A stretch of 64,000 bases of DNA. Origin: Saccharomycopsis fibuligera x Saccharomycopsis cf. fibuligera. Lineage: Eukaryota; Ascomycota; Saccharomycetes; Ascoideales; Saccharomycopsidaceae. Below, piece by piece: positions 28,555 to 38,319 of this stretch. The stretch covers positions 186,001 to 250,000 of the forward strand of contig CP012819.1 in NCBI GenBank assembly GCA_001936135.1. Direction: 5' to 3'. The notes below the pieces were generated by a model. That model saw only the letters and a program-made list of their open reading frames with translations. It did no database searches and was not told where the DNA came from. The position numbers and the translations under genes were made by a program. Position 1 is the first letter of the stretch, and every line of letters starts with the position of its first letter.

Positions 28555-30930
28555 ATGTTGCTTGCTAACCCTCAGTCACTCTTTGCTTTGGCTCTTGCCT
28601 TGGCTAGTCCAGCTCACGCACATTTCCAAAATGCAGCAGTCACCAAGGAAATTGACGTTACAGTTGAAACCACAACTACCTACTGTCCATTGACTCAAAG
28701 TGCCGAAACTACAGTCCCATACGAAGTCACTCACACAAACTATGTCACTGATGTGTCCACTATCAAGAACTGTGGCACCAAGGATTGCTCAGAAACTACC
28801 AGTTACAACACTCGTCCATCGTATTCTGTTCATACCACCCACAGTGTCCACACAGTTCCGCATATTACTCACAGTAGTGTCGAGACTCATTTCACTCGTA
28901 CTGTTCCAGTTTCCTGGTACACACCATCTATCGACTTTAGTTTTAGCGAAGGTTTCACCTGGTCTACTGTCACTTCTGTGCGTCACAAACCAACTGGCTG
29001 GACAGCTGATTTCCCAACTATTTCAATTCCAACTGAAAGCTGTTCTGAAGGTTTAGGCTTTGGTGGATCTATTGGTTTCGGCGGCGGCGCTCAAGCCAGC
29101 GGATCCATTGGTTTTGGAGGTGGTGTTCAAGGTGGTTTCTCAGAAGGTATTTCTGCTTCTGCCTCCGCTTCTCTCGGATTCTCCGAGGGCCACCATGGTC
29201 ACACTGGTGCCCTGTCTATTGTTATTCCAACCGAAAGCTGTAGCGAAAGCTTCTCTGAAGGTCACAATGGTTTCACTGGTACTTATTCTTACGGCGTTCC
29301 AACTGAAAGTTGCAGCGAAGGTTTCTCCGGCTCAATTGGTATCACTGGATCTGGCAATATTCCTCAACCAACTGGCGGTTTCTCTGCTTCATTCTCTGAA
29401 GGTTTCTCTGCTTCATTCTCTGAAGGGTTCTCTGAAAGTTTCGGTGCTTCGGTTTCAAAGAGCGTTGGTGCATCTTTCAGTGAAGGTGTTTCTGCATCCG
29501 CTTCCGCCTCCTTTGGTTTCTCAGAGAGCTTGAGTGTCACTGATTCTGCTGGCAAACCAAGTGCCACCGCTCCAGCTGTTAGCGGTAGCTCATCTTCGGC
29601 CGCTGTCTCTAGCTCTGCCACTTCCACTGGCGATATTGTCACCGTTATTACCGTCACTCATGATAGCTTTTCTACCGAATATACCACTACCTGTCCGTTG
29701 AGCGCCATTGAATCTTTGACCAAGTCTCTTAGTTCTGCTGCTGCTTCTGCTTCTGCTTCTGGTAACGCTTCTGCAACTTTGTCTAGAGGTGCTTCTTCAA
29801 GTCTTTTGGCTACTGCTTCAACTGAAAGCGGATCTGCTGTTGGAACCACTGTTGTCACCGTTACTTCTAATGGTGTTGCTACTGAATACACCACCACTTG
29901 CCCATTGAGTGGTAAAGAAACTGCTACTGCTCCTGCTCCATCGGGATCTGCTCCAGGTTCTTCCAGCAGCCTTTTGGCCACTGGTTCTACTGCTCCAGGG
30001 AACAGCTCTACTCAAGCCCCATCTGGTACTGCTCCATCGGCTTCTCAAGGCACTACAGTTGTCACTGTTACTTCCAATGGTGTTGCCACCGAATACACTA
30101 CCACTTGCCCATTGAGCGGTAAAGAAACTGCTACTGCTTCTGCTCCTTCTCCAAGTGGTTCTGCCCCATCTGGCTCTGGTAACTCATCTTCTGCAACCAC
30201 ATCTCCATCAACTCCATCCAACACTCAAGTAACCGCTTCTAGCGCTGCTTCATCTGCTCCTGCTTCCGGCGTTTCTTCCGGTACTAGCCAGCCACCTGCT
30301 GCTACTACTGGCTCTTATGATGAATATACCACTGTGTACGCTTCTACCAACAGTGACGTTACTTACTTCAGCACCCTCACTGTCAGCAAGCAAAAACCAT
30401 CTAATGTTCCTGTTGCTTCTGGGTCTGGTTCCGGTTCTGCACCAGCACCTTCTGCTACTAATGGTGAATTTTTGACCACTGCTGTCACCATTATTCAAAG
30501 CAGCGCTACCCATTACAGCACCGTGACACTCAAGAAACACACCCCTGGTGCTTCTTCTGCTGCTGCAACTGCTTCTTCTGTCTCACCATATGTTAGCGTT
30601 GGCAATAACAGTACTGCTCCATCAGTGTCCTTAGGTTCCAGCTCTTTTGCTCCTGTTATCTCAACCGCTAGCGGCGCTTCTGCCTCCTCTCCAGCTTCTG
30701 CTTCTTCTCCAGCTTCTGCTTCCACTGAAGCTACTGTCTCTTCTGCTTCCACTGAAGCTTCTGTCTCTGTTCCAGAAGGTGCCTCTTCTCCAAGCGCTTC
30801 TTCTGGTTCTAGTAACGGAAGCAGCATTGTTCCAGCTTACGAAAGTTCAAACGGCGCTGCTAAACACGGTGCTTCTTTGTACGGTTACACATTAGTATTG
30901 CTCTTCTCTTCCTTGTTGGTTTTTGCTTAA
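28555..30930 (+). CDS. GPI-anchored, Ser/Thr-rich adhesin-like cell-wall protein
   Basis: A 791-residue predicted mannoprotein. It has a signal peptide at residues 1-22 (MLLANPQSLFALALALASPAHA), then a Thr-rich N-terminal domain with TYCPLTQSAETTVPYEVTHT and a Cys pair (NCGTKDC). Next is a Gly/Ser region carrying PTESCSE repeats (four copies, about residues 158-260) and FSEGFSASFSEG repeats. After that come three copies of a TVVTVTSNGVATEYTTTCPL-type module: one divergent copy near residue 362 and two nearly identical ones near 432 and 501. A long Ser/Ala/Pro stalk leads to a C-terminal hydrophobic GPI tail ending SSLLVFA. The TTTCPLS module is common in Candida wall proteins (family knowledge). 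The role is inferred as adhesion or wall structure. Repeat copy number is likely to vary between strains. A TATA box lies about 95 nt upstream. Confidence 0.92.
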   Translation: MLLANPQSLFALALALASPAHAHFQNAAVTKEIDVTVETTTTYCPLTQSAETTVPYEVTHTNYVTDVSTIKNCGTKDCSETTSYNTRPSYSVHTTHSVHTVPHITHSSVETHFTRTVPVSWYTPSIDFSFSEGFTWSTVTSVRHKPTGWTADFPTISIPTESCSEGLGFGGSIGFGGGAQASGSIGFGGGVQGGFSEGISASASASLGFSEGHHGHTGALSIVIPTESCSESFSEGHNGFTGTYSYGVPTESCSEGFSGSIGITGSGNIPQPTGGFSASFSEGFSASFSEGFSESFGASVSKSVGASFSEGVSASASASFGFSESLSVTDSAGKPSATAPAVSGSSSSAAVSSSATSTGDIVTVITVTHDSFSTEYTTTCPLSAIESLTKSLSSAAASASASGNASATLSRGASSSLLATASTESGSAVGTTVVTVTSNGVATEYTTTCPLSGKETATAPAPSGSAPGSSSSLLATGSTAPGNSSTQAPSGTAPSASQGTTVVTVTSNGVATEYTTTCPLSGKETATASAPSPSGSAPSGSGNSSSATTSPSTPSNTQVTASSAASSAPASGVSSGTSQPPAATTGSYDEYTTVYASTNSDVTYFSTLTVSKQKPSNVPVASGSGSGSAPAPSATNGEFLTTAVTIIQSSATHYSTVTLKKHTPGASSAAATASSVSPYVSVGNNSTAPSVSLGSSSFAPVISTASGASASSPASASSPASASTEATVSSASTEASVSVPEGASSPSASSGSSNGSSIVPAYESSNGAAKHGASLYGYTLVLLFSSLLVFA

Positions 30931-32285
30931 GCAATATAATATTGATTGAAGACCACTAATAATCTTTTTTTTTCTTTCGTCCAGGCCAATATAGTTTTGC
31001 CTGTAAACCTTTATTTCAGTGCGTTTTTTCACAAATTTCTTCAGTTCTTCTTAATGCATAAATGCAGTGCTTCTCCAACCTATTGCAAGAGCTTTTGTTC
31101 GCTCAGCTTAGAGGTGATTTTGCCTATACCTTTTGCTTGCCCTTTTCAACTTCCATCTGAGACACTTTGTGTTTTGTTCTAACTCTCACTTTTCAATAGC
31201 GATATCGAAATTCTGTATTTCTAGTGTTCAAGTTCATTTTTAACCAACTTATTTTTTCTTCAAAAAAAATGGTGTTTATTCTACAAAAAATAATATAACA
31301 TTGTTGCATCTTTATTTTCAGTTGTAGGCTCCACAGAATAATAACACTGGTTGTAGAGAATTTTGTAGCACTTTTTTAATCAAGGCACATGTCCCAGTGC
31401 AGAAGGTATCCGTCTTAGCAGCAGGCTTATGTAATTTTACGGCTTACTTGTAGTCATGATCTCATATATACCAGCTACTTTCGTTCCAGATTCAAGTGAA
31501 TGTTGATATTTATTAGAATGAAGCTCAAGGTGCTTGCTTCAAATCCCCATGGGACACTTCGCCATGCTCAACACTTTCGCCATCTATATCCTGATTTGAT
31601 GGGACCAAAGTGCAGATGCTGGATCCACGATATCATAGGGAAAAGCCAATGAGAAAACTCACTCCGCACTTTGCCGGAGTCCCGTCTTGCCAGAATAAAA
31701 GGCTAGGACAGCGCCATCCCCTTGACTACACTGCTCACTCTTCTCGCTGTCCCTTAACGACCCGTTAATTGGCCTGTTATCTGCTAGTGACAGTAGTATT
31801 AGGTCTTATCAAAGCCAAGACTGACTCTGCAATGTTGAGGGCGTAATGATAATGGTAATTAACACCTATAGAGATAAATAGTAGCCGCAGCATATTACTT
31901 CATACTTAAAAGGACAGGGCATCCCAACCATTTCTGTCACATGCGAAAAGCGCCGGGACGGATGCTTGATTTGCTTTCTGCTTTGTTGTGCACGGAATAA
32001 GAAAGAAAAAATTACTATTGAGCAAAAGCCTCTTGAGATTTGCAGTCCTGCCGAACCTCTGGAAATCTTCTGGCTCTATTCACTTCCCCGTTACTATTCA
32101 CAATTATATTTTTCCAGTCGAAAGCATCATAATCCTCAATTGGCCTTCTAAGGTACTACTGCTTATTGATCCTGGACCTGTACCAGCAATCCCGCAATCT
32201 CTTTGGCTCTTAATCCACAGTTTAGCAAGGAAACCCTTTTTTTCAAAAGTACTCGATAAGCATATCATTTTGATTTGTCGGCGCA
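30931..32285. other. Intergenic between the adhesin-like gene and CDS1
   Basis: T-rich 3' region, then the CDS1 promoter. CATGCGAAAA at 31940-31949 is an 8-of-10 match to the inositol-responsive element CATGTGAAAT known from S. cerevisiae phospholipid genes. This is weak evidence of a shared mode of control. No gene was seen. Confidence 0.45.
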
Positions 32286-33596
32286 ATGTCTAGTAAGGAG
32301 GAACCTAAGCAGAAGGTTGTCACCAAACCTGATCAGAAAATTGACCAAAAACAGGAACAACAGGTTTCTGATTCTAAACTTAAAGATGGTGGCAAGGAAA
32401 AGAGTGTCGAATTTAATAAGAAGAAGCAAACCTTCATTGTCCGTACAACTTGGACCATCATTATGGTTGTCGGCATGTTCAGTATCCTTTTCCTTGGTCC
32501 AATATGGGTCATCGGATTGGTGCTAGTGTTGCAAATTTTGACTTTCAAGGAAGTCATTGCTCTTTCTTCGAGACCAGCAAGAGAAAAGGAATTGCCATTG
32601 AATCGTACTTTGAGTTGGTACTTTTTGACCACTAGTGCATACTACTTGGATGGCGAAAGCTTTATCCATCATTTTAAGCACATCATTTTTGTCGACAAAT
32701 ACTTGACTCCATTAGCCTCTAACCATCGTTTCCTTAGTTACTGCTTCTATGTGTTGGGGTTTGTATGTTTTGTGGCAACTTTGAAGCCAGGGTCCTACAA
32801 GATGCAATTTGCACAATTATGCATTACCCACATGGTTTTAATCTTGGTTGTTTTCCAAGCTCATTTGATCATTAGTAATATTTTAACAGGCTTATTTTGG
32901 TTCTTGTTACCTGTCGGCTTAGTTATTGTGAACGATATCTTTGCATACATTTGCGGCATTACTTTTGGCAAAACACAATTAATTGCTATCAGTCCTAAAA
33001 AGACCGTGGAAGGATTCGTTGGTGCTTGGGGATTCACAATTATGGCTGCTTTCTTGTTGGTGAGATTGTTGTGCAATTCCAACTACTTGATCTGTCCTGT
33101 GGAAGACTTGAGCAGCTCTGTTTTCTCAAATATTACTTGCGATCCTAACCCTGTCTTTGTTCCACAATCATACAGATTGCCCCCAGCGATTGGCGAGTTT
33201 TTTAACGAAGAGTTTGTTGTTTTGAAACCAATCTATTTCCACGCAATTGTGTATGCTACTTTTGCATCTTTGATTGCTCCATTTGGAGGGTTCTTTGCTT
33301 CTGGTGTCAAGAGAACTTTCAATATCAAGGATTTTGGTGACACCATTCCAGGTCATGGTGGTATTACTGACAGAATGGACTGCCAGTTTTTGATGGGATC
33401 CTTCTCTTACTTATACTATGAAACGTTTATTTCTACACACAGAGTTACTGTTGGATCAGTTTTACAAATGGCAGTCAGCAATCTTCAACCTGCTGAAATT
33501 CTTCAGTTGATTCTCTCTTTGCAGACCTATTTACACAGTTCTGGGGTTATTGATGAGTCGACCTTCCGTCAATTAACAAAGCCTTTAGAAGGCTAG
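32286..33596 (+). CDS. CDS1: Phosphatidate cytidylyltransferase (CDP-diacylglycerol synthase)
   Basis: A 436-residue integral membrane enzyme making CDP-diacylglycerol from phosphatidate and CTP, the branch point to phosphatidylinositol, phosphatidylserine and cardiolipin in the ER. Seen: a polar N-terminus of about 55 residues, a first helix pair (TWTIIMVVGMFSILFLGPIW), several more hydrophobic helices, the ISPKKTVEGFVGAW motif, and the full family signature at about residues 339-366 (SGVKRTFNIKDFGDTIPGHG followed by GITDRMD), with the Lys-Asp, His-Gly-Gly and Asp-Arg-x-Asp elements. Length matches yeast Cds1. The start is the first ATG and has A at -3. One of its products, PI, uses myo-inositol, so its position about 7 kb from the inositol genes is worth noting, but nothing in the sequence shows a functional tie. 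Confidence 0.96.
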   Translation: MSSKEEPKQKVVTKPDQKIDQKQEQQVSDSKLKDGGKEKSVEFNKKKQTFIVRTTWTIIMVVGMFSILFLGPIWVIGLVLVLQILTFKEVIALSSRPAREKELPLNRTLSWYFLTTSAYYLDGESFIHHFKHIIFVDKYLTPLASNHRFLSYCFYVLGFVCFVATLKPGSYKMQFAQLCITHMVLILVVFQAHLIISNILTGLFWFLLPVGLVIVNDIFAYICGITFGKTQLIAISPKKTVEGFVGAWGFTIMAAFLLVRLLCNSNYLICPVEDLSSSVFSNITCDPNPVFVPQSYRLPPAIGEFFNEEFVVLKPIYFHAIVYATFASLIAPFGGFFASGVKRTFNIKDFGDTIPGHGGITDRMDCQFLMGSFSYLYYETFISTHRVTVGSVLQMAVSNLQPAEILQLILSLQTYLHSSGVIDESTFRQLTKPLEG

Positions 33597-33750
33597 CCCA
33601 ATTCTAGGATGCTGAGGAAAAGGTGAGTAGAAGCTAAGAATATCAATAATAAAAAAAATATAAAAAAGCCTTTGGCAAAACCTCAATCGCCACAAACAAC
33701 AAACAAGGAAAAAAGAAATTTTAGAAAAAAATTATAAACGTGGTAAAGAA

Positions 33751-33785
<35 letters not shown>

Positions 33786-34767
33786 CAAAATAAATTGATA
33801 CCTAGTTTTGATAGCATTGACCAAGGCATTCTACTTTTTGGCAATATTTACTTTTCAGTCATTCACTAGTCTGTGAAACAGGAAGACTTGGTTTTTTTAT
33901 TATCAGTAGTAGCCGCGAAGAAACAAATTGAAAGCAAATACTTTGTTACGAGCTATCTATACTATTGCATAAGCATGGTGGAGGTCGAGTGCTATACTGC
34001 GCTGCATTGTGTCATGAACAATTTGGATGTATTTTAGTTAATATGGTTTGTTTCTGTTTTCGTGTCTTGATATTCATTAGAATATATTATTTATGCTTAT
34101 TTGTTTCCATTTTTGTCTTTTTTTTAATATTTTGTTTTAATCTGGTTCATAATTGCTCGACCCTGTTTATAGTGATTATTATTATACTTTATTCATTTCT
34201 CCAAATTAGACTGAAGGTATGGTAGAGGTATACATGTTTTGCAAACGCAGGGACATGCTGGGTGCAGAAGATAGCTGCGTCTCCAACGCGGGCTGATGCA
34301 TATATCCCAAATGCGGGTGCTAAGGAAAAAATGAAAAACACACAAAGTAGCCCTAACTGTAATCACATGATATACATCACTCCCCCAATCACTGTCACAA
34401 GCCCTCTTTTCGATGTCGTACAATGTCCCGTGACCTTCCAGCACTGCAGCGTTTTGTGTAGCGACTGTTTTTCCCGCAGTGAAAAAACCAGACACATGCG
34501 CGGGTAACACCATATACCCGGCGGTCCTGGAAATCCGTAGTTTCGCAGTTTCCTCGTTGCTGCTGTTGCAGTCTCTCTGAGTGAGTGTGGGTGTGTGAGT
34601 GTGTGTGCTAGTGAGCGAGTGAGCGAGCCAACGACGGAGCCAGCGCTGAGCAGGTTTGGTGGTGAAAAAAAAAGAGAAAAAATATCAATAAAAAAAACTT
34701 TCACTAACATATACTAACCCTTTGATAACACTGTACTATTATCATCAACAAACAATAATCATTCAAA
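33597..34767. other. Intergenic between CDS1 and RPL37
   Basis: Holds an A31 run at 33754-33784 in the CDS1 3' region, AT-rich DNA, a GT-rich patch at about 34580-34610 and the RPL37 promoter and leader. No gene was seen. Confidence 0.5.
33754..33784. repeat. A31 homopolymer
   Basis: 31 uninterrupted A in the CDS1 3' flank. Confidence 0.95.
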
Positions 34768-35756
34768 ATGGGAAGTAAGTACTACCGTGGAACACAACAG
34801 AACACACAACAGAAACAACAGTATCAACATAAAGCAAACTAATAGAGATTCTCAATGTGAAGAATTTATCGTGTCAGGAAAACGTTCAACAACAATCGTC
34901 CAAACAAACAAAAGAAGCCATAATCTCATTAGCAGTCATTATTCATGAAAATGGCAAATGTTAAAGACTTCATAATGGCAATGAATGCGGAAACGTAAAT
35001 TTCAAATTGATAATATTATTTTCTATGGTATTGAAAAAATGGAAATCGGGTCATCAAATGTTACCTACGGGCTTGTCAAACAGATTAGACATCGTATCTG
35101 CAGCATTACAAACAAGAAGTATAATAGTAAGGCTTTAATATGAATGCAAGTCGATACACAACTAGAATGCCATACGAATCGAAAAAGCAGAACATTACAA
35201 AACACACGCATTTCCAGGCAGCTTAAAGTTCTGTCGTAGACCACTAGATGTTTTTATCCAATAGTATTCAGCAGCGTCAAATCATTTTAGCTGTCTTGTG
35301 CTTGCGCAGTTCAATATTGCCGAAAGCTTTTCAGCCATAGCCAATTAAGAGCCAGCATGTTTCAACATTGACCCAGCATATTCTTCAAATACTTTCTTAG
35401 ATACTGTTTGTTTTTGTTATCCGAATTCATAAGCTTATAACTGTTTGAAAAAACCAAAGCAAAGCATCAACCACTAACAAATTTCTATAGAAGGTACTCC
35501 ATCTTTTGGTAAAAAACACAATAAATCCCACACTTTGTGTATCAGATGTGGTCGTCGTTCTTTCCACGTTCAAAAGAAGACCTGTGCTTCTTGTGGTTAC
35601 CCAGCTGCTAAAATGAGAAAACACAACTGGGCTGAAAAAGCTAAGAGAAGAAGAACCACTGGTACCGGTCGTATGGCTCACTTGAAACACGTTTCCAGAA
35701 GATTCAAGAACGATTTCCAAACTGGTGCTGCTAAACCAAAGGCTGTTGCTGCTTAA
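34768..35756 (+). CDS. RPL37: 60S ribosomal protein eL37 (RPL37), spliced
   Basis: A two-exon gene. Exon 1 is 34768-34774, seven nt with the ATG; exon 2 is 35491-35756. Splicing GTAAGT (34775) to CTATAG (ending 35490) joins them to give [19 protein letters not shown] at the N-terminus, which matches eL37. The product is 90 residues. The zinc-binding Cys19, Cys22, Cys34 and Cys37 are all present (CIRC and CASC), as is the conserved [20 protein letters not shown] segment. It sits in the large ribosomal subunit and contacts rRNA. A CACTAAC branch-site-like sequence lies about 15 nt before the acceptor. The 716-nt intron is annotated separately. Confidence 0.97.
34775..35490 (+). other. RPL37 intron, 716 nt
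   Basis: Starts GTAAGT, branch-site-like CACTAAC at 35472-35478, ends CTATAG. It is long for a yeast intron. I looked for C/D (RTGATGA and CTGA) and H/ACA (ACA before the end of a hairpin pair) patterns and saw no convincing intronic snoRNA. Confidence 0.93.
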
Positions 35757-38319
35757 ATAATATGAAATGTATTTACTATAATAGTTAACGTTTTGTTATA
35801 ATTTTTTCAAATTTGATGAAATAATTTGAAGTTGTAAATTTCCGGTTTTATTTCACTTTGTTTTTACAATGCGCTAGAATAAGAAATGTACACATTCATG
35901 TTAGAGATGTCGTTTCAGCTTGTGATCTGTTTGGCAAATATGTATTACTTTACCCAATACAATCTGGGCCTAAATTAAAAAGTGTAAAATCTCTGTTAGG
36001 CATGGATCTATTTCTAAATCTTTAGCTAACGTCAAAGCAATTATACTATCTCAATGCATTCTTAGAGACGTATTCAAATGCCGTTTATCTCAAGGTTACT
36101 CCAAAATCGACTGTCAGGCGAGTTTCTATATATATATATAACTCTTAACGATATGCCGATATGCTCAATGTGAAATAACGAGTGATTTTTAAAGCTGAGG
36201 GCGTTTTCTGTAGAAGTACCGGCTAAGCAGAACACGAACGAAATTGATCGACCTGACCTTTATACGTATTCCCGAAACCAGCGTATACTTTTCCGTTTCA
36301 TTTCATGAGCAGCGGCAAGAGCGGGCGCAGAACTCGATTCCCGCTAAAAGGATATCTTTCCGGGATTCGCTTGATTCTATATAGGTGTTTTATAGCATAT
36401 ACGCAGGATATCTGGTGCTCAGTAGACGGATCATTCAGCAGTGGGCGATCAAAGATCATCATATACTTAGCCTAGTAGTGACGAGATGTCCTCACCACCC
36501 CTTTTTTGATATTCGCACTACGAGCACGGTGGTTGAAGCTACTCCCTTGGTACCAAAACTTGCAGAACTGCCTGCAACATCATGTTTATTTTTTTATCAA
36601 ATCCACGTTAATTGTAAGGCAATGATTGTTTCATCATTCTTGCTGATACACCGCTGACAAAATATTTTGTAGATAATCACAAATAGTAATGAAATCAGTT
36701 GAGATAATGATTTGTCTTTCCGCGCACCGCCATCGCATCAGATTGCTAAAATCCTCACGGGAATCATATGGCTTATTTGGTTTTCATTTTTTGTTTTCAT
36801 ATTCCCTGATTGACTGCTTACAAAAAAAAAAAAAATTCCTACTTGTAAGTTTTTGTATAGAAAAATTTAACTGCAAATTTGACTAAATTTGCGCTTTAGC
36901 ACGTTTCACCGCTATACTATAAATGCATATAAAGTTGTGAAAACCGTTTGATATTACCCACTAGGCAGTACCGGTTCAGTAGCCAAGTCTCTCATTCAAG
37001 GCAGCATATATGACGAAAGAAGCAACCTTGCTAAACAAAATTGGTTTCAACGTCAAGGCTTTGCAAAAGGAGGCTAATATATAAACTTTGTAAACTCTTT
37101 GAGAAAGAAATAAAAGTAACTGGCTGGGTTAATGTGTGCACCGATAACCAGCGATGCGATCGCTAAGCCAGTCACTTTCATTTTTTCTGTTCACAGTTCG
37201 CCAAGAAAAACGTTGTATTATGTTGTTAGCAAAACAGCATCAGAATCTTTTATACCTTGCAAAGCTCAATTTCTTTTTGCCTAGCAGTAATTAATCAACC
37301 ATTGATTCATTGATTCATCAAAAACATAAGTTTTCGTTGTGCTGTAGAAAATTAGGTATGTCTTAAACTACTAGCGCTGCTGAGACATGAGAAAAGTGTC
37401 AAAAAACGTCCCTTGGCTTCTTCAAGACAAAAAGCACGATTTATACAACGGAGAAAAAAAAAGTTAAAACAAAGAAAAATAGATTAACTTTTACTGACTG
37501 TTGAATGAAACAAGATTGTTTTCTTTTGGCTGCTTGTGTTTTTACTACTTAGCTCTCCAAGAATATACTCAACGGTACATCAAAAGAGTGATATCACTAA
37601 CGAGAGGAAAAAATGAAATTTAACTTTGCTGAACCGGTAACTTCCTGCAACTTCATGTCCGCTGAGCTTCGCTGCCTCGAAGCTGCTAGCTGCAGTTGGC
37701 ATGCATGGAAAAAAATAAATCGCAGTGCCAGCCTTTCTCTTTTTTTTTGCAACACATTGAAATCCAATGATATTGCAGTGCGCAGAGCTTTACGTGCACA
37801 TGTAGTGTGCACAACGGGCACGGTTCATTTACGTTAAGATCTTTCGCAAGTTTCAAGTCAGCGATGCTTTTAGGTGATGCTGGTGCGTCAATGGTGCGCA
37901 TGGTACGCATGGTGCTGGTATCTAATACACTCGATTCTCTGGAATTCATCTTCGTATATATAGTCAGGATAATCGCTCAGTAGACATCGTCTAAATGTTA
38001 AAATTTTTTTTGGAAGATTAAAAAGTATTGATCAAAATTATTTGAAAATAATATACTTTTGTGTTTTTTTAGGTATCTTTTTTCGCTCTATTGTTTTTTT
38101 TGTCTTTCCCTATTTGCGTTTATCATCTATATTTGGTGCTTTAACCGTTAGTGATACGCTTATTCATCTTTTGAACAGATTGTTGTCCAACGACACCTGT
38201 GAATATCCTTTTTCCTCATTCTTTTTTCTTTATTATTATTGATACCCATAAGATTTTATTTTATTTTTTTTTCTTTTTTTTTTTTTTTTATTTTTTAATT
38301 CTTGATACCAACAGCAAGA
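35757..38319. other. Intergenic between RPL37 and the GH17 gene
   Basis: 2.5 kb, AT-rich. Holds TATA-like elements near 36125, 36377 and 36917, the short open fragment at 36961-37085, an A13 run near 36822, and the GH17 promoter with TATATATA at 37955-37962 and a long T-rich leader. A hairpin-forming AGCGGG/CCCGCT pair lies at about 36318-36343. No confirmed gene. Confidence 0.5.
36961..37077 (+). other. Short ATG-less open fragment, possible relic
   Basis: In one frame the DNA reads PLGSTGSVAKSLIQGSIYDE and continues RSNLAKQNWFQRQGFAKGG to a stop. It is protein-like in composition, with a TAG acceptor-like trinucleotide at its left edge and a TATA-like ATAAATGCATATAAAG about 30 nt before. 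There is no ATG and no recognised family. It could be a relic, an exon of a small spliced gene, or chance. Confidence 0.2.

Noticed and set aside
36318-36343. T-arm-like CTCGATTCCCGC and hairpin
   Set aside because: Stem and loop sizes do not fit a tRNA T-arm and no A-box precedes it at the right distance.
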